Shown in pieces: positions 25,016 through 33,625 of a stretch of DNA of 64,000 bases. The stretch's first letter is position 1. Each line of letters starts with the position of its first letter. The stretch is from Longitalea arenae. Its GTDB lineage: Bacteria > Bacteroidota > Bacteroidia > Chitinophagales > Chitinophagaceae. Under the pieces are notes generated by a model. That model saw nothing but the letters and a program-made list of their open reading frames with translations, searched no databases and was not told the origin of the DNA. Position numbers and translations under genes: made by a program. The stretch spans positions 1-64,000 of the forward strand of contig NZ_JAFFJX010000009.1 of the NCBI RefSeq assembly GCF_016924755.1. Reading direction: 5' to 3'.

Positions 25016-25047
25016 GCAATAGCGTGTCGCTGCTGCCTGATTCGGCT

Positions 25048-25069
25048 ATTACGCAAACGTTAGCGTAAT
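25048..25069. promoter_or_regulatory. 22-bp palindrome upstream of the GH3 promoter
   Basis: ATTACGCAAACGTTAGCGTAAT is self-complementary except for one position pair. It lies 33 bases behind the Crp-family gene and just before the -33 element of the GH3 promoter, where an activator would bind. A Crp-family or other dimeric regulator site is likely. Confidence 0.5.
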
Positions 25070-25074
25070 CGCTT

Positions 25075-25106
25075 TTGTAGCCGCAAGCCGGCTGTGTTTA
25101 TATTTG
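25075..25106 (+). promoter_or_regulatory. Bacteroidetes-type promoter of the GH3 gene
   Basis: TTG at 25075-25077 and TATATTTG at 25099-25106 match the TTG/TAnnTTTG consensus with 21 bases between them. The ATG follows 17 bases after the -7 element, implying a short leader. Confidence 0.6.
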
Positions 25107-25123
25107 TTGGCTACACAGCTATT

Positions 25124-27508
25124 ATGAAAAGAAAAGTTTACCGGCTTTTTGCCTGGATGGCCCTGATCAGTATTGTATCCTTCAAACCGCTTACTTCTAT
25201 TTACAAGGATGGATGGATCGACCTGAACAAGAATGGAAAGAAAGATATTTATGAAGATCCGACCAAACCGGTAGATGCCCGCACCGCCGACCTCCTGTCG
25301 CAAATGACGCTGGAAGAAAAGACCTGCCAGATGGCCACCTTGTATGGCTGGCGCCGGGTATTGAAAGATTCATTGCCAACCGCTGCCTGGAAAAACGCTA
25401 TCTGGAAAGATGGTATCGCCAATATCGACGAGCACCTCAATGGTTTTACCGGCTTTAACAAACCCGTATTGACGACGGATCTTGTAGCGGATATGGAAAA
25501 GCATGTGTGGGGCATGAACGAGACGCAGCGTTTCTTTATTGAACAAACCCGCCTCGGCATCCCGGTTGATTTTACCGACGAAGGTATCCGCGGTGTTGAA
25601 GCCTACGAAGCTACCGGTTTTCCCACGGCGCTGAACATGGGCATGACCTGGAACAAGGAACTGGTATACCAGGAAGGTATCATTACCGGCCGCGAAGCGC
25701 GGGCACTGGGTTACACGAACGTGTATGCGCCCATTCTCGATGTGGCGCGCGACCAGCGCTGGGGCCGGCTCGAAGAGACCTTTGGCGAAGACCCCTACCT
25801 GGTAGCCTGCATGGGCGTAGCGCTGGCAAAGGGTATTCAGCATAAGGGCCAGGCAGCAGCTACCGCGAAACATTTTGCGGTGTACAGTGCCAATAAAGGG
25901 GCGCGGGAAGGACAGGCCCGCACTGACCCGCAGGTATCCCCGCGCGAAGTGGAGAACATCCTGCTGTATCCTTTCAAAAAAGTGATCAAAGAAGCGGGCA
26001 TCATGGGCGTAATGAGCTCTTACAATGATTATGATGGCATTCCGGTTTCCGGCAGCAATTACTGGCTGATCCGGCGCCTGCGCATTGAAATGGGTTTTAC
26101 GGGTTATGTGGTCAGCGACAGCGATGCCCTCGAATACCTGAGCAGCAAACACCATGTGGCCGCCAATTTAAAGGAAGCCGTCTACCAGGCATTCATGGCC
26201 GGTATGAATGTGCGCACTACTTTCCGGCCACCCGATAGCATTATCATTTACCTGCGTGAGCTGGTAAAAGAAAAGCGCATTCCCATGGATACCATCAATC
26301 GCCGGGTGGCTGATGTATTACGTGTGAAGTTCCGCCTCGGCTTGTTCGATCACCCTTATATTGAAAGTGCGGCAGCAAGCCGGAAGATCGTGAATAGTGA
26401 AGCCGGCCAGCAGATCGCATTACAGGCATCCCGTGAAAGCATCGTGCTGCTGAAAAATAAGAACAATATCCTGCCTTTGTCGAAGGGATTCGAAAAAGTG
26501 GCCGTGATCGGTCCCAATGCTACTGACGACGATTATGCCCATACGCATTACGGGCCGCTGCAATCGAAAAGCGTAAACCTGCTGGAAGGTATACAGGCAA
26601 AGCTGGGCGCAGATAAAGTGCTATATGCCAAAGGGGCTGAGCTGGTGGATAAACGCTGGCCCGAAAGCGAGGTGCTGCCCGAACCGATGGATGCCGGCGA
26701 GCAGGCAAAGCTCGACTCAGCGGTGCAAATAGCCAAACAGGCGCAAGTGGCGATCGTTATTTTAGGCGGCAATACCAAAACGGCCGGGGAAAATAAAAGC
26801 CGTACCAGCCTCGACCTGCCCGGTCATCAATTAGAACTGATCAAAGCTATTAAAGCAACCGGCAAACCGGTGGTAGTGGTATTGATCGGCGCCCAACCCA
26901 TGACCATTAACTGGATCGATAAAAATATCGACGGCATCATCTATGCCGGTTACCCCGGCGTAAAAGGCGGAATTGCCGTTGCCGATGTATTGTTCGGCGA
27001 TTACAATCCGGGTGGTAAACTGACGCTGACCTTTCCCCGGTCGGTAGGACAATTACCATTGAATTTTCCCTCCAAACCCAATGCGCAAAGTGATGACGGC
27101 GAGGATGCAAAGATCAAGGGCCTGCTGTATCCCTTTGGCTATGGTTTAAGTTATACGAGCTTTCATTACAGCAACCTGAAAATAGACGCCGGCAAAACCG
27201 CGAAAGATCCTGTTGCTGTAACTGTAAATCTTACGAATACGGGCAAACTGGCCGGTGATGAAGTGGTGCAATTGTATATCCGCGATGTGTTGAGTTCTGT
27301 GACCACCTATGAGAAGCTGCTGAAAGGTTTTGAACGCGTGCATCTCAATGCCGGTGAAACCAAAACCCTTTCTTTTAACATTCCCCGTGATGAGTTGAAA
27401 TTGTATAATCGTGATATGAAGTTTGTGTTGGAGCCGGGCGAATTTCTCGTGATGATCGGCGCTTCGTCGGAAGATATCCGGCAAAGCGGCTCTTTTTTTA
27501 TAAGATAG
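25124..27508 (+). CDS. GH3 beta-glycosidase
   Basis: 794 residues from ATG 25124, just before a signal-like stretch (LFAWMALISIVSFKP). An earlier in-frame ATG would lie within the promoter region. An EF-hand-like loop (DLNKNGKKDIYED) precedes the GH3 N-terminal TIM barrel, whose nucleophile is Asp332 in GYVVSDSDALEY. The GH3 C-terminal alpha/beta domain follows (SIVLLKNKNNILPL, NPGGKLTLTFPRSVGQLPL, LYPFGYGLSYTSF). A fibronectin-III-like cap is last. Members act as beta-glucosidases or beta-xylosidases in the periplasm. It is a single-gene unit with its own promoter and terminator. Confidence 0.93.
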   Translation: MKRKVYRLFAWMALISIVSFKPLTSIYKDGWIDLNKNGKKDIYEDPTKPVDARTADLLSQMTLEEKTCQMATLYGWRRVLKDSLPTAAWKNAIWKDGIANIDEHLNGFTGFNKPVLTTDLVADMEKHVWGMNETQRFFIEQTRLGIPVDFTDEGIRGVEAYEATGFPTALNMGMTWNKELVYQEGIITGREARALGYTNVYAPILDVARDQRWGRLEETFGEDPYLVACMGVALAKGIQHKGQAAATAKHFAVYSANKGAREGQARTDPQVSPREVENILLYPFKKVIKEAGIMGVMSSYNDYDGIPVSGSNYWLIRRLRIEMGFTGYVVSDSDALEYLSSKHHVAANLKEAVYQAFMAGMNVRTTFRPPDSIIIYLRELVKEKRIPMDTINRRVADVLRVKFRLGLFDHPYIESAAASRKIVNSEAGQQIALQASRESIVLLKNKNNILPLSKGFEKVAVIGPNATDDDYAHTHYGPLQSKSVNLLEGIQAKLGADKVLYAKGAELVDKRWPESEVLPEPMDAGEQAKLDSAVQIAKQAQVAIVILGGNTKTAGENKSRTSLDLPGHQLELIKAIKATGKPVVVVLIGAQPMTINWIDKNIDGIIYAGYPGVKGGIAVADVLFGDYNPGGKLTLTFPRSVGQLPLNFPSKPNAQSDDGEDAKIKGLLYPFGYGLSYTSFHYSNLKIDAGKTAKDPVAVTVNLTNTGKLAGDEVVQLYIRDVLSSVTTYEKLLKGFERVHLNAGETKTLSFNIPRDELKLYNRDMKFVLEPGEFLVMIGASSEDIRQSGSFFIR

Positions 27509-27545
27509 TGCTCATCCTTCAATTGTTAGTGTCTGATTTAAAAGG

Positions 27546-27575
27546 GCCATTCCGCCAGCCGGAGTGGCTTTTTTT
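27546..27575 (+). terminator. intrinsic terminator of the GH3 gene
   Basis: GCCATTCCG, a 5-base loop and CGGAGTGGC form a 9-bp stem with one T-G pair, followed by TTTTTTT. This is a textbook factor-independent terminator 38 bases after the stop. Confidence 0.85.
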
Positions 27576-28062
27576 ATGAGACTGGCTGTCAAAGATCTGT
27601 AGCAATGCTTAACAAATCTACGACTGCCATCGCCCTGCATGCTCAAAATGTGACGCTGTTCGGAAAGGGATGTTACAGGCTCCTTAAAATGGTGGGACCT
27701 TTGGTTTTCTTCGGAAATCAGATTTCAGATGTGACGGCCCGGGGATCTTTGGCACCCAAACATGCATTTCTCCTCATTGCTACCTCGGGTTCTCCACAAT
27801 GCCTCCTTTGGCTGCTCGGGGCCCGAGGAAGCAAAGAGGAGGAAACGAGTTTCCTCAAGGTCTCATGGAGGACTGCCTCTCTTGCTTTTACGATCATTTT
27901 CTTTTTTGGGCAGAAACGTAAATGGTAAACAGTACCCCTTTATAGCATATGGCTGTTAATCAATGTGATATGTTTATTATTTTCAAGAGGCATCGTTTGT
28001 GAACCGCAAAAATTCTTTCTCTTTTACTTTTGTTTATTTTTTATTGTTTTCGATTGTTTGCT

Positions 28063-28070
28063 TATTTTTG
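28063..28070 (+). promoter_or_regulatory. candidate -7 element of the DeoR-led operon
   Basis: TATTTTTG matches TAnnTTTG in a T-rich stretch 118 bases before the DeoR ATG. The best upstream TTG is only 16 bases away, so the match is partial. Confidence 0.35.
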
Positions 28071-28097
28071 GTCATACCCGGTTTTGCAGGGGCTGTT

Positions 28098-28115
28098 CGA
28101 AAATATTTCTTTTCG
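28098..28115. promoter_or_regulatory. candidate DeoR operator
   Basis: CGAAAA-N6-TTTTCG, 73 bases before the DeoR ATG and downstream of the TATTTTTG element. TTCG-containing repeats are common in sites of GlpR/DeoR-type repressors, and this position would allow repression of the operon. Confidence 0.45.
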
Positions 28116-28188
28116 GATCCACGCTTCGCTATTAGATTCGCCAAGGCGCGGACCATAAAATTATAAATTCGCGCCACAAACAAACTGT

Positions 28189-28956
28189 ATGTTACCTAAT
28201 CAAAGGCGGGAAAAAATACTGGAATTGCTCCGCGAGGATGGTTCGGCAAAAGTGGGTGACCTGGCGAGGATCTTTAAAGTGACGGAAGTGACCATCCGGC
28301 AGGACCTGGAAAAACTGGAAAAAGAAGAAATGGTGATCCGTGAACATGGCGGCGCCTACCTCAAAAACATCGAGGACCAGGTGAAAGGTTTTTATGTGGC
28401 CCACCAGGAAGATAATACGGCGAAGAAAGAAAAGATCGCCAGCAAATGCCTCGAGTTCATTGAAAGCGGTGATACCATCATTCTCGATTCGGGTTCTACC
28501 GTAACGGAGATCGCCAAAAAATTAAAAGGTTTCAGGAACCTCACGGTGATCACTAACGCGTTGAACATTGCCATGATGCTGGGCACCGAACCGGGCATTG
28601 AAGTGGTAATGACCGGCGGTGAATTTAAACCGCCAACCTTATCATTGACCGGTCAGAAAGCGGCCGACTTCTTTAAAGGCATCAATGTATCGAAGCTCTT
28701 TCTGGCTACAGCCGGTATTTCCTTAAAATCGGGATTGACCTATCCCAGCCTGAGCGATATCGTTGTGAAGAAAGCCATGATAGAAGCGGCAGAAACGACT
28801 TACCTGGTAGCCGATTCTTCCAAAATAGGAAAGAACGCTTTTGCCAGCCTGGGCGCCCTGTCATTGATCAATTATATTATCACCGACGACGGCATAACCG
28901 ATAAAGACAGGAAATTATTCGAAGAGCAGGAAATTGAACTCATCATTGCTACATAA
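28189..28956 (+). CDS. DeoR/GlpR-family repressor of the sugar operon
   Basis: 255 residues. The DeoR helix-turn-helix is at about 1-57: QRREKILELLREDGSAKVGD, then FKVTEVTIRQDLEKLE. The C-terminal sugar-phosphate sensor of the ribose-isomerase-like fold follows (ILDSGSTVTEIAKKL, VITNALNIAMML, VMTGGEFKP, YLVADSSKIGK). Members usually repress sugar operons and release DNA on binding a phosphorylated intermediate. Here that would be the ketose phosphate made by the FGGY kinase at the other end of the cluster. It is first in the operon, 78 bases before the isomerase gene. Confidence 0.93.
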   Translation: MLPNQRREKILELLREDGSAKVGDLARIFKVTEVTIRQDLEKLEKEEMVIREHGGAYLKNIEDQVKGFYVAHQEDNTAKKEKIASKCLEFIESGDTIILDSGSTVTEIAKKLKGFRNLTVITNALNIAMMLGTEPGIEVVMTGGEFKPPTLSLTGQKAADFFKGINVSKLFLATAGISLKSGLTYPSLSDIVVKKAMIEAAETTYLVADSSKIGKNAFASLGALSLINYIITDDGITDKDRKLFEEQEIELIIAT

Positions 28957-28963
28957 AACAAGT

Positions 28964-28996
28964 AAGTATGGCACACCTCGAAGCTATGCCACACTT
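28964..28996 (+). repeat. inverted repeat in front of the isomerase gene
   Basis: AAGTATGGCA and TGCCACACTT pair at 9 of 10 positions around 13 bases, starting 7 bases behind the DeoR stop and ending 38 bases before the isomerase ATG. It could be an RNA hairpin that balances expression, or a second operator. Confidence 0.4.
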
Positions 28997-29034
28997 TTGA
29001 ACAAACCACATAACGGAAACAAGTTTTTATTAAG

Positions 29035-30447
29035 ATGAAAAATGCTAAAACAACGCTCGGTGTTATCATCGGGAACAGGGATTTCTTCCCCGATAAATTA
29101 GTGGCCGAAGCTCGCACCGAAATTGTTGCGCTCTTTGAGAAACTGAATATCACGCCCATCTTACTCACCGATGCCGATACCAAACTTGGGGGCGTTGAAA
29201 CCTTTAAAGAAGCGCAGCGTTGTGCCGACCTGTTTAAAAAACATGCTGATGTGATACAGGGGATCCTGGTGGTGTTGCCCAATTTTGGTGACGAAAAAGG
29301 CGTTGCCGAAACCATCAAACTGGCCAATCTGAATGTGCCTGTATTGGTGCAGGGATACCCCGATGACCTGAATAAAATGGATGTAGTGAACAGAAGGGAT
29401 GCCTGGTGCGGTAAGATCTCTGTTTGCAACAACCTGTATCAATATGGTATTAAATATTCGCTTACGACAAAACATGTGGTAAGTCCGAACGATGAATCAT
29501 TCATCACCGATCTGAAAAATTTCATCGCCGTTTGCCGCGTGGTTAAAGGCATGCGCAATGTGCGCATCGGTGCGGTAGGTGCGCGTCCCGGCGCATTCAA
29601 TACCGTTCGTTACAGTGAAAAGATCCTGCAACGCAATGGCATCTCCGTGACTACGGTCGATCTGTCTGAGATCCTGGGCAATGCCAACAAACTTACGGCC
29701 GACCATGCCCGTGTAAAAGAAAAGCTGGAAGGTATTAAAGCGTATACGGCTACCGGTAAAACGCCTAATGAAAAGCTGATCCAGATCGCGAAACTCGATG
29801 TGGTGTTGGCCGATTTCATGGCGGAAAATGCGCTCGACGCTACGGCCATTCAATGCTGGACCTCCCTGCAACAGAACTACGGTTGCAATGTGTGCACCAA
29901 TATGAGCATGATGAGTGAGAACATGCTGCCCAGCGCCTGCGAGGTAGACGTAACCGGAACCCTGAGCATGTATGCCATGCAACTGGCATCGGGCACACCC
30001 AGCGCCCTGGTTGACTGGAATAACAACTATGCCAATGATGATACCAAATGCGTATTGTTCCATTGTGGTAACTGGGCCAAATCATTTTTACCCGATATTC
30101 AGATCAGCACCGCGCCGATACTGGGAACAACCGTAGGGGTTGAAAATACCTATGGTGCGTTGGAAGGCCGTACCCCCGCTTCTCCGCTTACCTATGGCCG
30201 CATAAGCACCGATGACAGCCTCGGCATTATAAAAGCGTATGTAGGCGAAGGTGAGCTGACCAACGATGCCCTGAACACCTTTGGTAACCGGGCCGTTGCG
30301 CAGATCAACAACCTGCAGGGCCTGATGCAGTATGTATGCCGCAATGGCTTCGAGCACCATGTGGTGATGAACGCCAGTAAAACGGCCGGTATTCTTATGG
30401 AAGCTTTTGATAATTACCTAGGCTGGAAGGTATATCAACACGTTTAA
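29035..30447 (+). CDS. L-fucose/L-arabinose isomerase-family sugar isomerase
   Basis: 470 residues of the fucose/arabinose isomerase superfamily. The N-terminal Rossmann-like part (LGVIIGNRDFFPDKLVAE, IQGILVVLPNFGDEKG) is followed by the mid-domain GAVGARPGAFNTVRYSEKIL. The C-terminal metal/substrate part includes CEVDVTGTLSMYAMQLASG and LFHCGNWAKSF. It interconverts an aldose and its ketose in the cytosol. It is shorter than classical L-fucose isomerase (about 590) and near arabinose-isomerase length, but matches neither closely by eye. In this cluster it should make the ketose for the FGGY kinase. The substrate is not assigned. Confidence 0.85.
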   Translation: MKNAKTTLGVIIGNRDFFPDKLVAEARTEIVALFEKLNITPILLTDADTKLGGVETFKEAQRCADLFKKHADVIQGILVVLPNFGDEKGVAETIKLANLNVPVLVQGYPDDLNKMDVVNRRDAWCGKISVCNNLYQYGIKYSLTTKHVVSPNDESFITDLKNFIAVCRVVKGMRNVRIGAVGARPGAFNTVRYSEKILQRNGISVTTVDLSEILGNANKLTADHARVKEKLEGIKAYTATGKTPNEKLIQIAKLDVVLADFMAENALDATAIQCWTSLQQNYGCNVCTNMSMMSENMLPSACEVDVTGTLSMYAMQLASGTPSALVDWNNNYANDDTKCVLFHCGNWAKSFLPDIQISTAPILGTTVGVENTYGALEGRTPASPLTYGRISTDDSLGIIKAYVGEGELTNDALNTFGNRAVAQINNLQGLMQYVCRNGFEHHVVMNASKTAGILMEAFDNYLGWKVYQHV

Positions 30448-30549
30448 GTGAATGATCAATTGTGAACAGGCCCCGCATTCGCGATGGCTATCATTCATGA
30501 GACTGCCCGGATCAGGGCAAGCAGAACGACAAACAATAAACTATAAGCT

Positions 30550-31380
30550 GTGAATATTAAAGAGCTTGAGAAAAAATCGGTCGGGTATCGGAAAAAGATC
30601 CTGAAGTATATCGTGGGTGCCAATGCCGGACATACCGGCGGCAGCCTCTCCTGTATCGATATCCTGAACGTCTTGTACAACCAGGTGCTGAACGTATCAC
30701 CACAAAACTTCACGTCGCCCGACCGCGACAGGTATATTCAAAGCAAGGGCCATTGTGTAGAGGCCCTGTTCGTAGTGCTGGCCGATAAAGGGTTTTTCCC
30801 TGAAGAACACCTGGAGACACTGTGTAAATACAAGTCGCACTATATTGGCCACCCCACCCGGAAAGTAAAAGGCGTTGAGCAGAACACCGGTGCATTGGGA
30901 CATGGCTTACCCATTGCCGTTGGCAATGCCATTGCGGCGAAGCTCGATAAAAAAGATTACAAGGTATATACCCTCATGGGTGATGGTGAATTGCCCGAAG
31001 GCTCTAACTGGGAAGCCGCATTGACCGCCGCCCATTACAAGCTCGATAACCTTTGCGCGATCGTTGATAAAAACAGCCTGCAGATCACGGCGCCTACCGC
31101 GGAAGTGTGCAATACCGATCCGCTCGACGAAAAATGGAAAGCTTTTGGCTGGGCGGTCAAAGAAGTGGACGGCCACGACATACAGGCGCTGAAAGAAGCA
31201 TTCGACAGCCTGCCTTTTGAACCAGGCAAACCCAGCCTGATCATTGCCCATACCGTGAAAGGCAAAGGCGTGAGCTTTATGGAGAACAATCTCAAGTGGC
31301 ATCATGGCGTGCCAAGTACGGAAGAATATGCTTTGGCGATAAGTGAACTGGATAATAGTATGCAAAAAGCAGCTGTGTAA
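30550..31380 (+). CDS. transketolase, N-terminal (TPP pyrophosphate-binding) subunit
   Basis: 276 residues from a GTG start (NIKELEKKSVGYRKKIL). It carries only the first transketolase domain: AGHTGGSLSCIDILNVLYNQ, NTGALGHGLPIAVGNAIAAK, and the thiamine-diphosphate motif LMGDGELPEGSNWEAAL with Mg ligands and KNSLQITAPT. The pyrimidine domain is encoded by the second transketolase gene 151 bases downstream. The two must assemble to work. Central-metabolism transketolases are usually single chains of about 660 residues. A separate two-gene enzyme inside a sugar operon points to a dedicated ketose-phosphate substrate. Confidence 0.92.
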   Translation: MNIKELEKKSVGYRKKILKYIVGANAGHTGGSLSCIDILNVLYNQVLNVSPQNFTSPDRDRYIQSKGHCVEALFVVLADKGFFPEEHLETLCKYKSHYIGHPTRKVKGVEQNTGALGHGLPIAVGNAIAAKLDKKDYKVYTLMGDGELPEGSNWEAALTAAHYKLDNLCAIVDKNSLQITAPTAEVCNTDPLDEKWKAFGWAVKEVDGHDIQALKEAFDSLPFEPGKPSLIIAHTVKGKGVSFMENNLKWHHGVPSTEEYALAISELDNSMQKAAV

Positions 31381-31496
31381 AAGAAGCAGGCCGGTCACTT
31401 TTACCGTGCAACCTGAAAGCTGTATGTTCCCGGCAACCGGAACCCGGTGACCGGTAACAGCTTCTCAATAAAACAAAAGCTCGTTGTAACGGGCCG

Positions 31497-31524
31497 TGTA
31501 ACCTGTAACATGTAACCTGTAACC
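31497..31524 (+). repeat. period-7 tandem repeat between the transketolase genes
   Basis: Four consecutive heptamers of the form TGTAACC (one reads TGTAACA) end 7 bases before the ATG of the second transketolase gene. They are part of the window-wide family of intergenic heptamer/octamer arrays. Confidence 0.8.
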
Positions 31525-31531
31525 AGAAAGA

Positions 31532-32494
31532 ATGGCGCATATAGAAAATACAGATCCGAACGGATATAAACCCAACCAGGAAATCTTTTCAGAAGTGTTG
31601 CAGCAACTGGCAGCCACCGACCGGGATATCATTGCCGTGACCAGTGACTCCCGCGGCTCGGGCAAACTGGTTCCCTTTGGTAAGAAATTTCCTGAGCAGA
31701 TCGTTGAAGTGGGCATTGCCGAACAAAACCTGGTAGGAGTAGCGGCCGGGCTCGCTGCTGCCGGTAAAAAAGTATTTGCCGTATCGCCCGCCTGTTTTTT
31801 AACGGCAAGGGCGCTGGAGCAGATCAAGAATGATGTGGCCTATAGCGACAATCCCGTCACCGTAGTCGGCATCAGCGCCGGCGTAAGTTATGGCGCCCTG
31901 GGTTCTACCCATCATAGCCTGCACGACTTTGCAGCACTCAGGGCCATTAATAATATTACAGTAGTAGTACCCGCCGATAATTTTGAAACTGCCCAGGCAA
32001 CCGCGCTGGCGGCAAAGACCAACAGTCCGGTATACCTGCGTTTTGGCAAAAAGGTAATGAATAACCTGAAGGAAGAGAACAATGATGCGTTTGTATTCGG
32101 TAAAGGCCGTGTGATCACCGAAGGCAATGATGCGGCGCTGATCGCCTGTGGCGAAACCGTGTATCCTGCGCTGCAGGCGGCAAAATTGCTGGCTGAGCAG
32201 GGCATACATGTTACTGTAGTGAGCATGCATACCATCAAACCGCTGGATACAGAACTGCTGGCGAAACTGGCGGTTGCCTGCAAAGCCATTGTAACCGTTG
32301 AAGAACATAGCGTATATGGCGGCCTGGGCGAAGCCTGTGCTTCTTACCTGATGCAGCATGGCTTGCATAAACCCTTCCGCATTATGGGCATTCCCGATGA
32401 GTATACGGTTACCGGTTCGCAACAGGATATTTTCAATCATTATCATATTACCAAAGATGGAATTGCGGAGGTAGTGAAGAGTTTGTTGATATAG
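31532..32494 (+). CDS. transketolase, C-terminal (pyrimidine-binding plus C-domain) subunit
   Basis: 320 residues starting MAHIENTDPNGYKPNQEIF. The TPP pyrimidine domain carries the catalytic Glu in FPEQIVEVGIAEQNLVGVAA, then AVSPACFLTARALEQIKNDV and SYGALGSTHHSLHDFAALRA. The transketolase C-terminal domain (VISEG-type strand, HTIKPLDTELLAKL, VTVEEHSVYGGLGEACASYL) completes the fold. It pairs with the N-terminal subunit encoded just upstream. Single-chain deoxyxylulose synthase has the same order but much longer domains and a different context. Confidence 0.92.
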   Translation: MAHIENTDPNGYKPNQEIFSEVLQQLAATDRDIIAVTSDSRGSGKLVPFGKKFPEQIVEVGIAEQNLVGVAAGLAAAGKKVFAVSPACFLTARALEQIKNDVAYSDNPVTVVGISAGVSYGALGSTHHSLHDFAALRAINNITVVVPADNFETAQATALAAKTNSPVYLRFGKKVMNNLKEENNDAFVFGKGRVITEGNDAALIACGETVYPALQAAKLLAEQGIHVTVVSMHTIKPLDTELLAKLAVACKAIVTVEEHSVYGGLGEACASYLMQHGLHKPFRIMGIPDEYTVTGSQQDIFNHYHITKDGIAEVVKSLLI

Positions 32495-32498
32495 CACA

Positions 32499-32564
32499 AT
32501 GACCTGTAAGGTTCGACATCGGATCGTGCATAATCGGAACGTCCGACCGAACCTGGCAGGTCAT
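32499..32564 (+). repeat. REP-like inverted repeat before the ABC transporter genes
   Basis: ATGACCTGTAAGGTTCG (32499-32515) pairs with CGAACCTGGCAGGTCAT (32548-32564) at 15 of 17 positions. It starts five bases after the transketolase stop. GACCTGCCAG recurs just downstream, and CCGGT-N8-ACCGG follows near 32617. A strong mRNA hairpin here could separate expression of the enzyme and transporter halves. Confidence 0.6.
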
Positions 32565-32668
32565 GCGAAGGGCGCGGACCTGCCAGGGCTGCTTTGCCTG
32601 CCGGCCCGCCCGATTGCCGGTCAAACCTTACCGGTTGGCCAAGCCAGAAAAAAATAATTTTTACGCCG

Positions 32669-33622
32669 ATGAAACGACTCTTGCCAGTATATGTAAAAAT
32701 AGTATTGTTAAGCCTGCTGGTGGTCATAACCGGATGCAGGCAAAAAAAGGCAGCATCCGGAAAAAAGAAGATGGCTGTGGTGGTATCAACCCTTAACAAC
32801 CCCTGGTTCGTTTTCCTGGCCGAAACAGCTGCCGCCCGTGCTACGGCCTTGGGCTACGACGCCAAGATCTTCGACTCGCAAAATAATACGGCAACCGAAG
32901 GCGATCACTTTGAAAATATCATAGTCGCCGGTTTTGACGCCATCCTCTTTAACTCTACCGACGCCAATGGCTCTGTTGCCAATGTACTTAAAGCCAAACA
33001 GGCGGGCATCCCGGTCTTTTGTATGGACCGCGAGATCAATGCCACCAATGCCGCTACTTCACAAATTTTGTCCGACAGTTATTCCGGAGCAGTAGCCATT
33101 GGCATGCACTTTACCCGGACCTTGAAAAAGCAGGGCAATTATGTTGAATTGCTCGGACTGGTCGGCGATAACAATACCTGGGCCCGTTCTAAAGGATTTC
33201 ATAGCGTTACTGATAATTATCCCGGTTTGAAAATGGTGGCCCAGCAAAGCGCCGATTTTGATCGCAATAAGGCCATGGAAGTGATGGAAAGTATCCTGCA
33301 GGCGCATCCGGATATCGATGCCGTTTTTTGCGGCAATGACGGTATGGCCATGGGCGCTTACCAGGCGCTGGTAGCAGCAGGAAAAGCATCGAAAGTAAAA
33401 GTTTTTGGTTTCGATGGCGCCGAAGATGTGATCACCGCCATTAAGGAGAATAAGGTGGCCGGAACCGGTATGCAGTTTCCCAAAGTAATGGCGGAGACCG
33501 CTGCAAAGTTTGCCGATGAATATATTAAAGGCAGAAGGAATTTCCCGCAGAAGATCCCGGTGGCAGTAGAACTGGTGACCCAAAAAAATATTAACGATTA
33601 CATCGCCTACGGAAAAAAATAA
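32669..33622 (+). CDS. ribose-type (periplasmic-binding-protein family 4) sugar-binding lipoprotein
   Basis: 317 residues from ATG 32669, which gives a lipoprotein signal (LLVVITGC, Cys23); an upstream in-frame ATG would hide it. The mature part is the RbsB/XylF fold: [20 protein letters not shown], the hinge and sugar-contact region [32 protein letters not shown], and [20 protein letters not shown] with [10 protein letters not shown] membrane-tethered sugar-binding protein is unusual for a Gram-negative ribose-type system. Residues differ enough from RbsB that ribose should not be assumed. Confidence 0.92.
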   Translation: MKRLLPVYVKIVLLSLLVVITGCRQKKAASGKKKMAVVVSTLNNPWFVFLAETAAARATALGYDAKIFDSQNNTATEGDHFENIIVAGFDAILFNSTDANGSVANVLKAKQAGIPVFCMDREINATNAATSQILSDSYSGAVAIGMHFTRTLKKQGNYVELLGLVGDNNTWARSKGFHSVTDNYPGLKMVAQQSADFDRNKAMEVMESILQAHPDIDAVFCGNDGMAMGAYQALVAAGKASKVKVFGFDGAEDVITAIKENKVAGTGMQFPKVMAETAAKFADEYIKGRRNFPQKIPVAVELVTQKNINDYIAYGKK

Positions 33623-33625
33623 ACT

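Larger units (their letters stand above)
27576..28188. other. 613-base stretch without a credible gene; nested hairpins
   Basis: Short open frames here, the largest at 27605-27928, have no protein-like pattern. Visible structure is CCTCGGG/CCCGAGG (27783-27828) enclosing CTCGGG-G-CCCGAG (27815-27827), which are mutually exclusive, and a GAGGAAAC-GA-GTTTCCTC hairpin (27839-27856). The right end carries a promoter-like TATTTTTG and a TTCG inverted repeat ahead of the DeoR gene. A structured RNA or an eroded mobile-element edge are both possible. Confidence 0.4.

Noticed and set aside
25370-26155. 261-residue open frame antisense to the GH3 gene
   Set aside because: Shadow of the GH3 catalytic domain with no domain pattern of its own.
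27605-27928. 107-residue open frame
   Set aside because: No protein-like pattern, no start context, and it runs through several hairpins.
30550-32494. Housekeeping transketolase or deoxyxylulose-phosphate synthase
   Set aside because: Those are normally single chains outside sugar-import operons; here two half-size genes sit between an isomerase and an ABC importer.
31799-32497. 232-residue open frame antisense to the second transketolase gene
   Set aside because: The plus-strand gene has clear transketolase motifs; the antisense frame has none.
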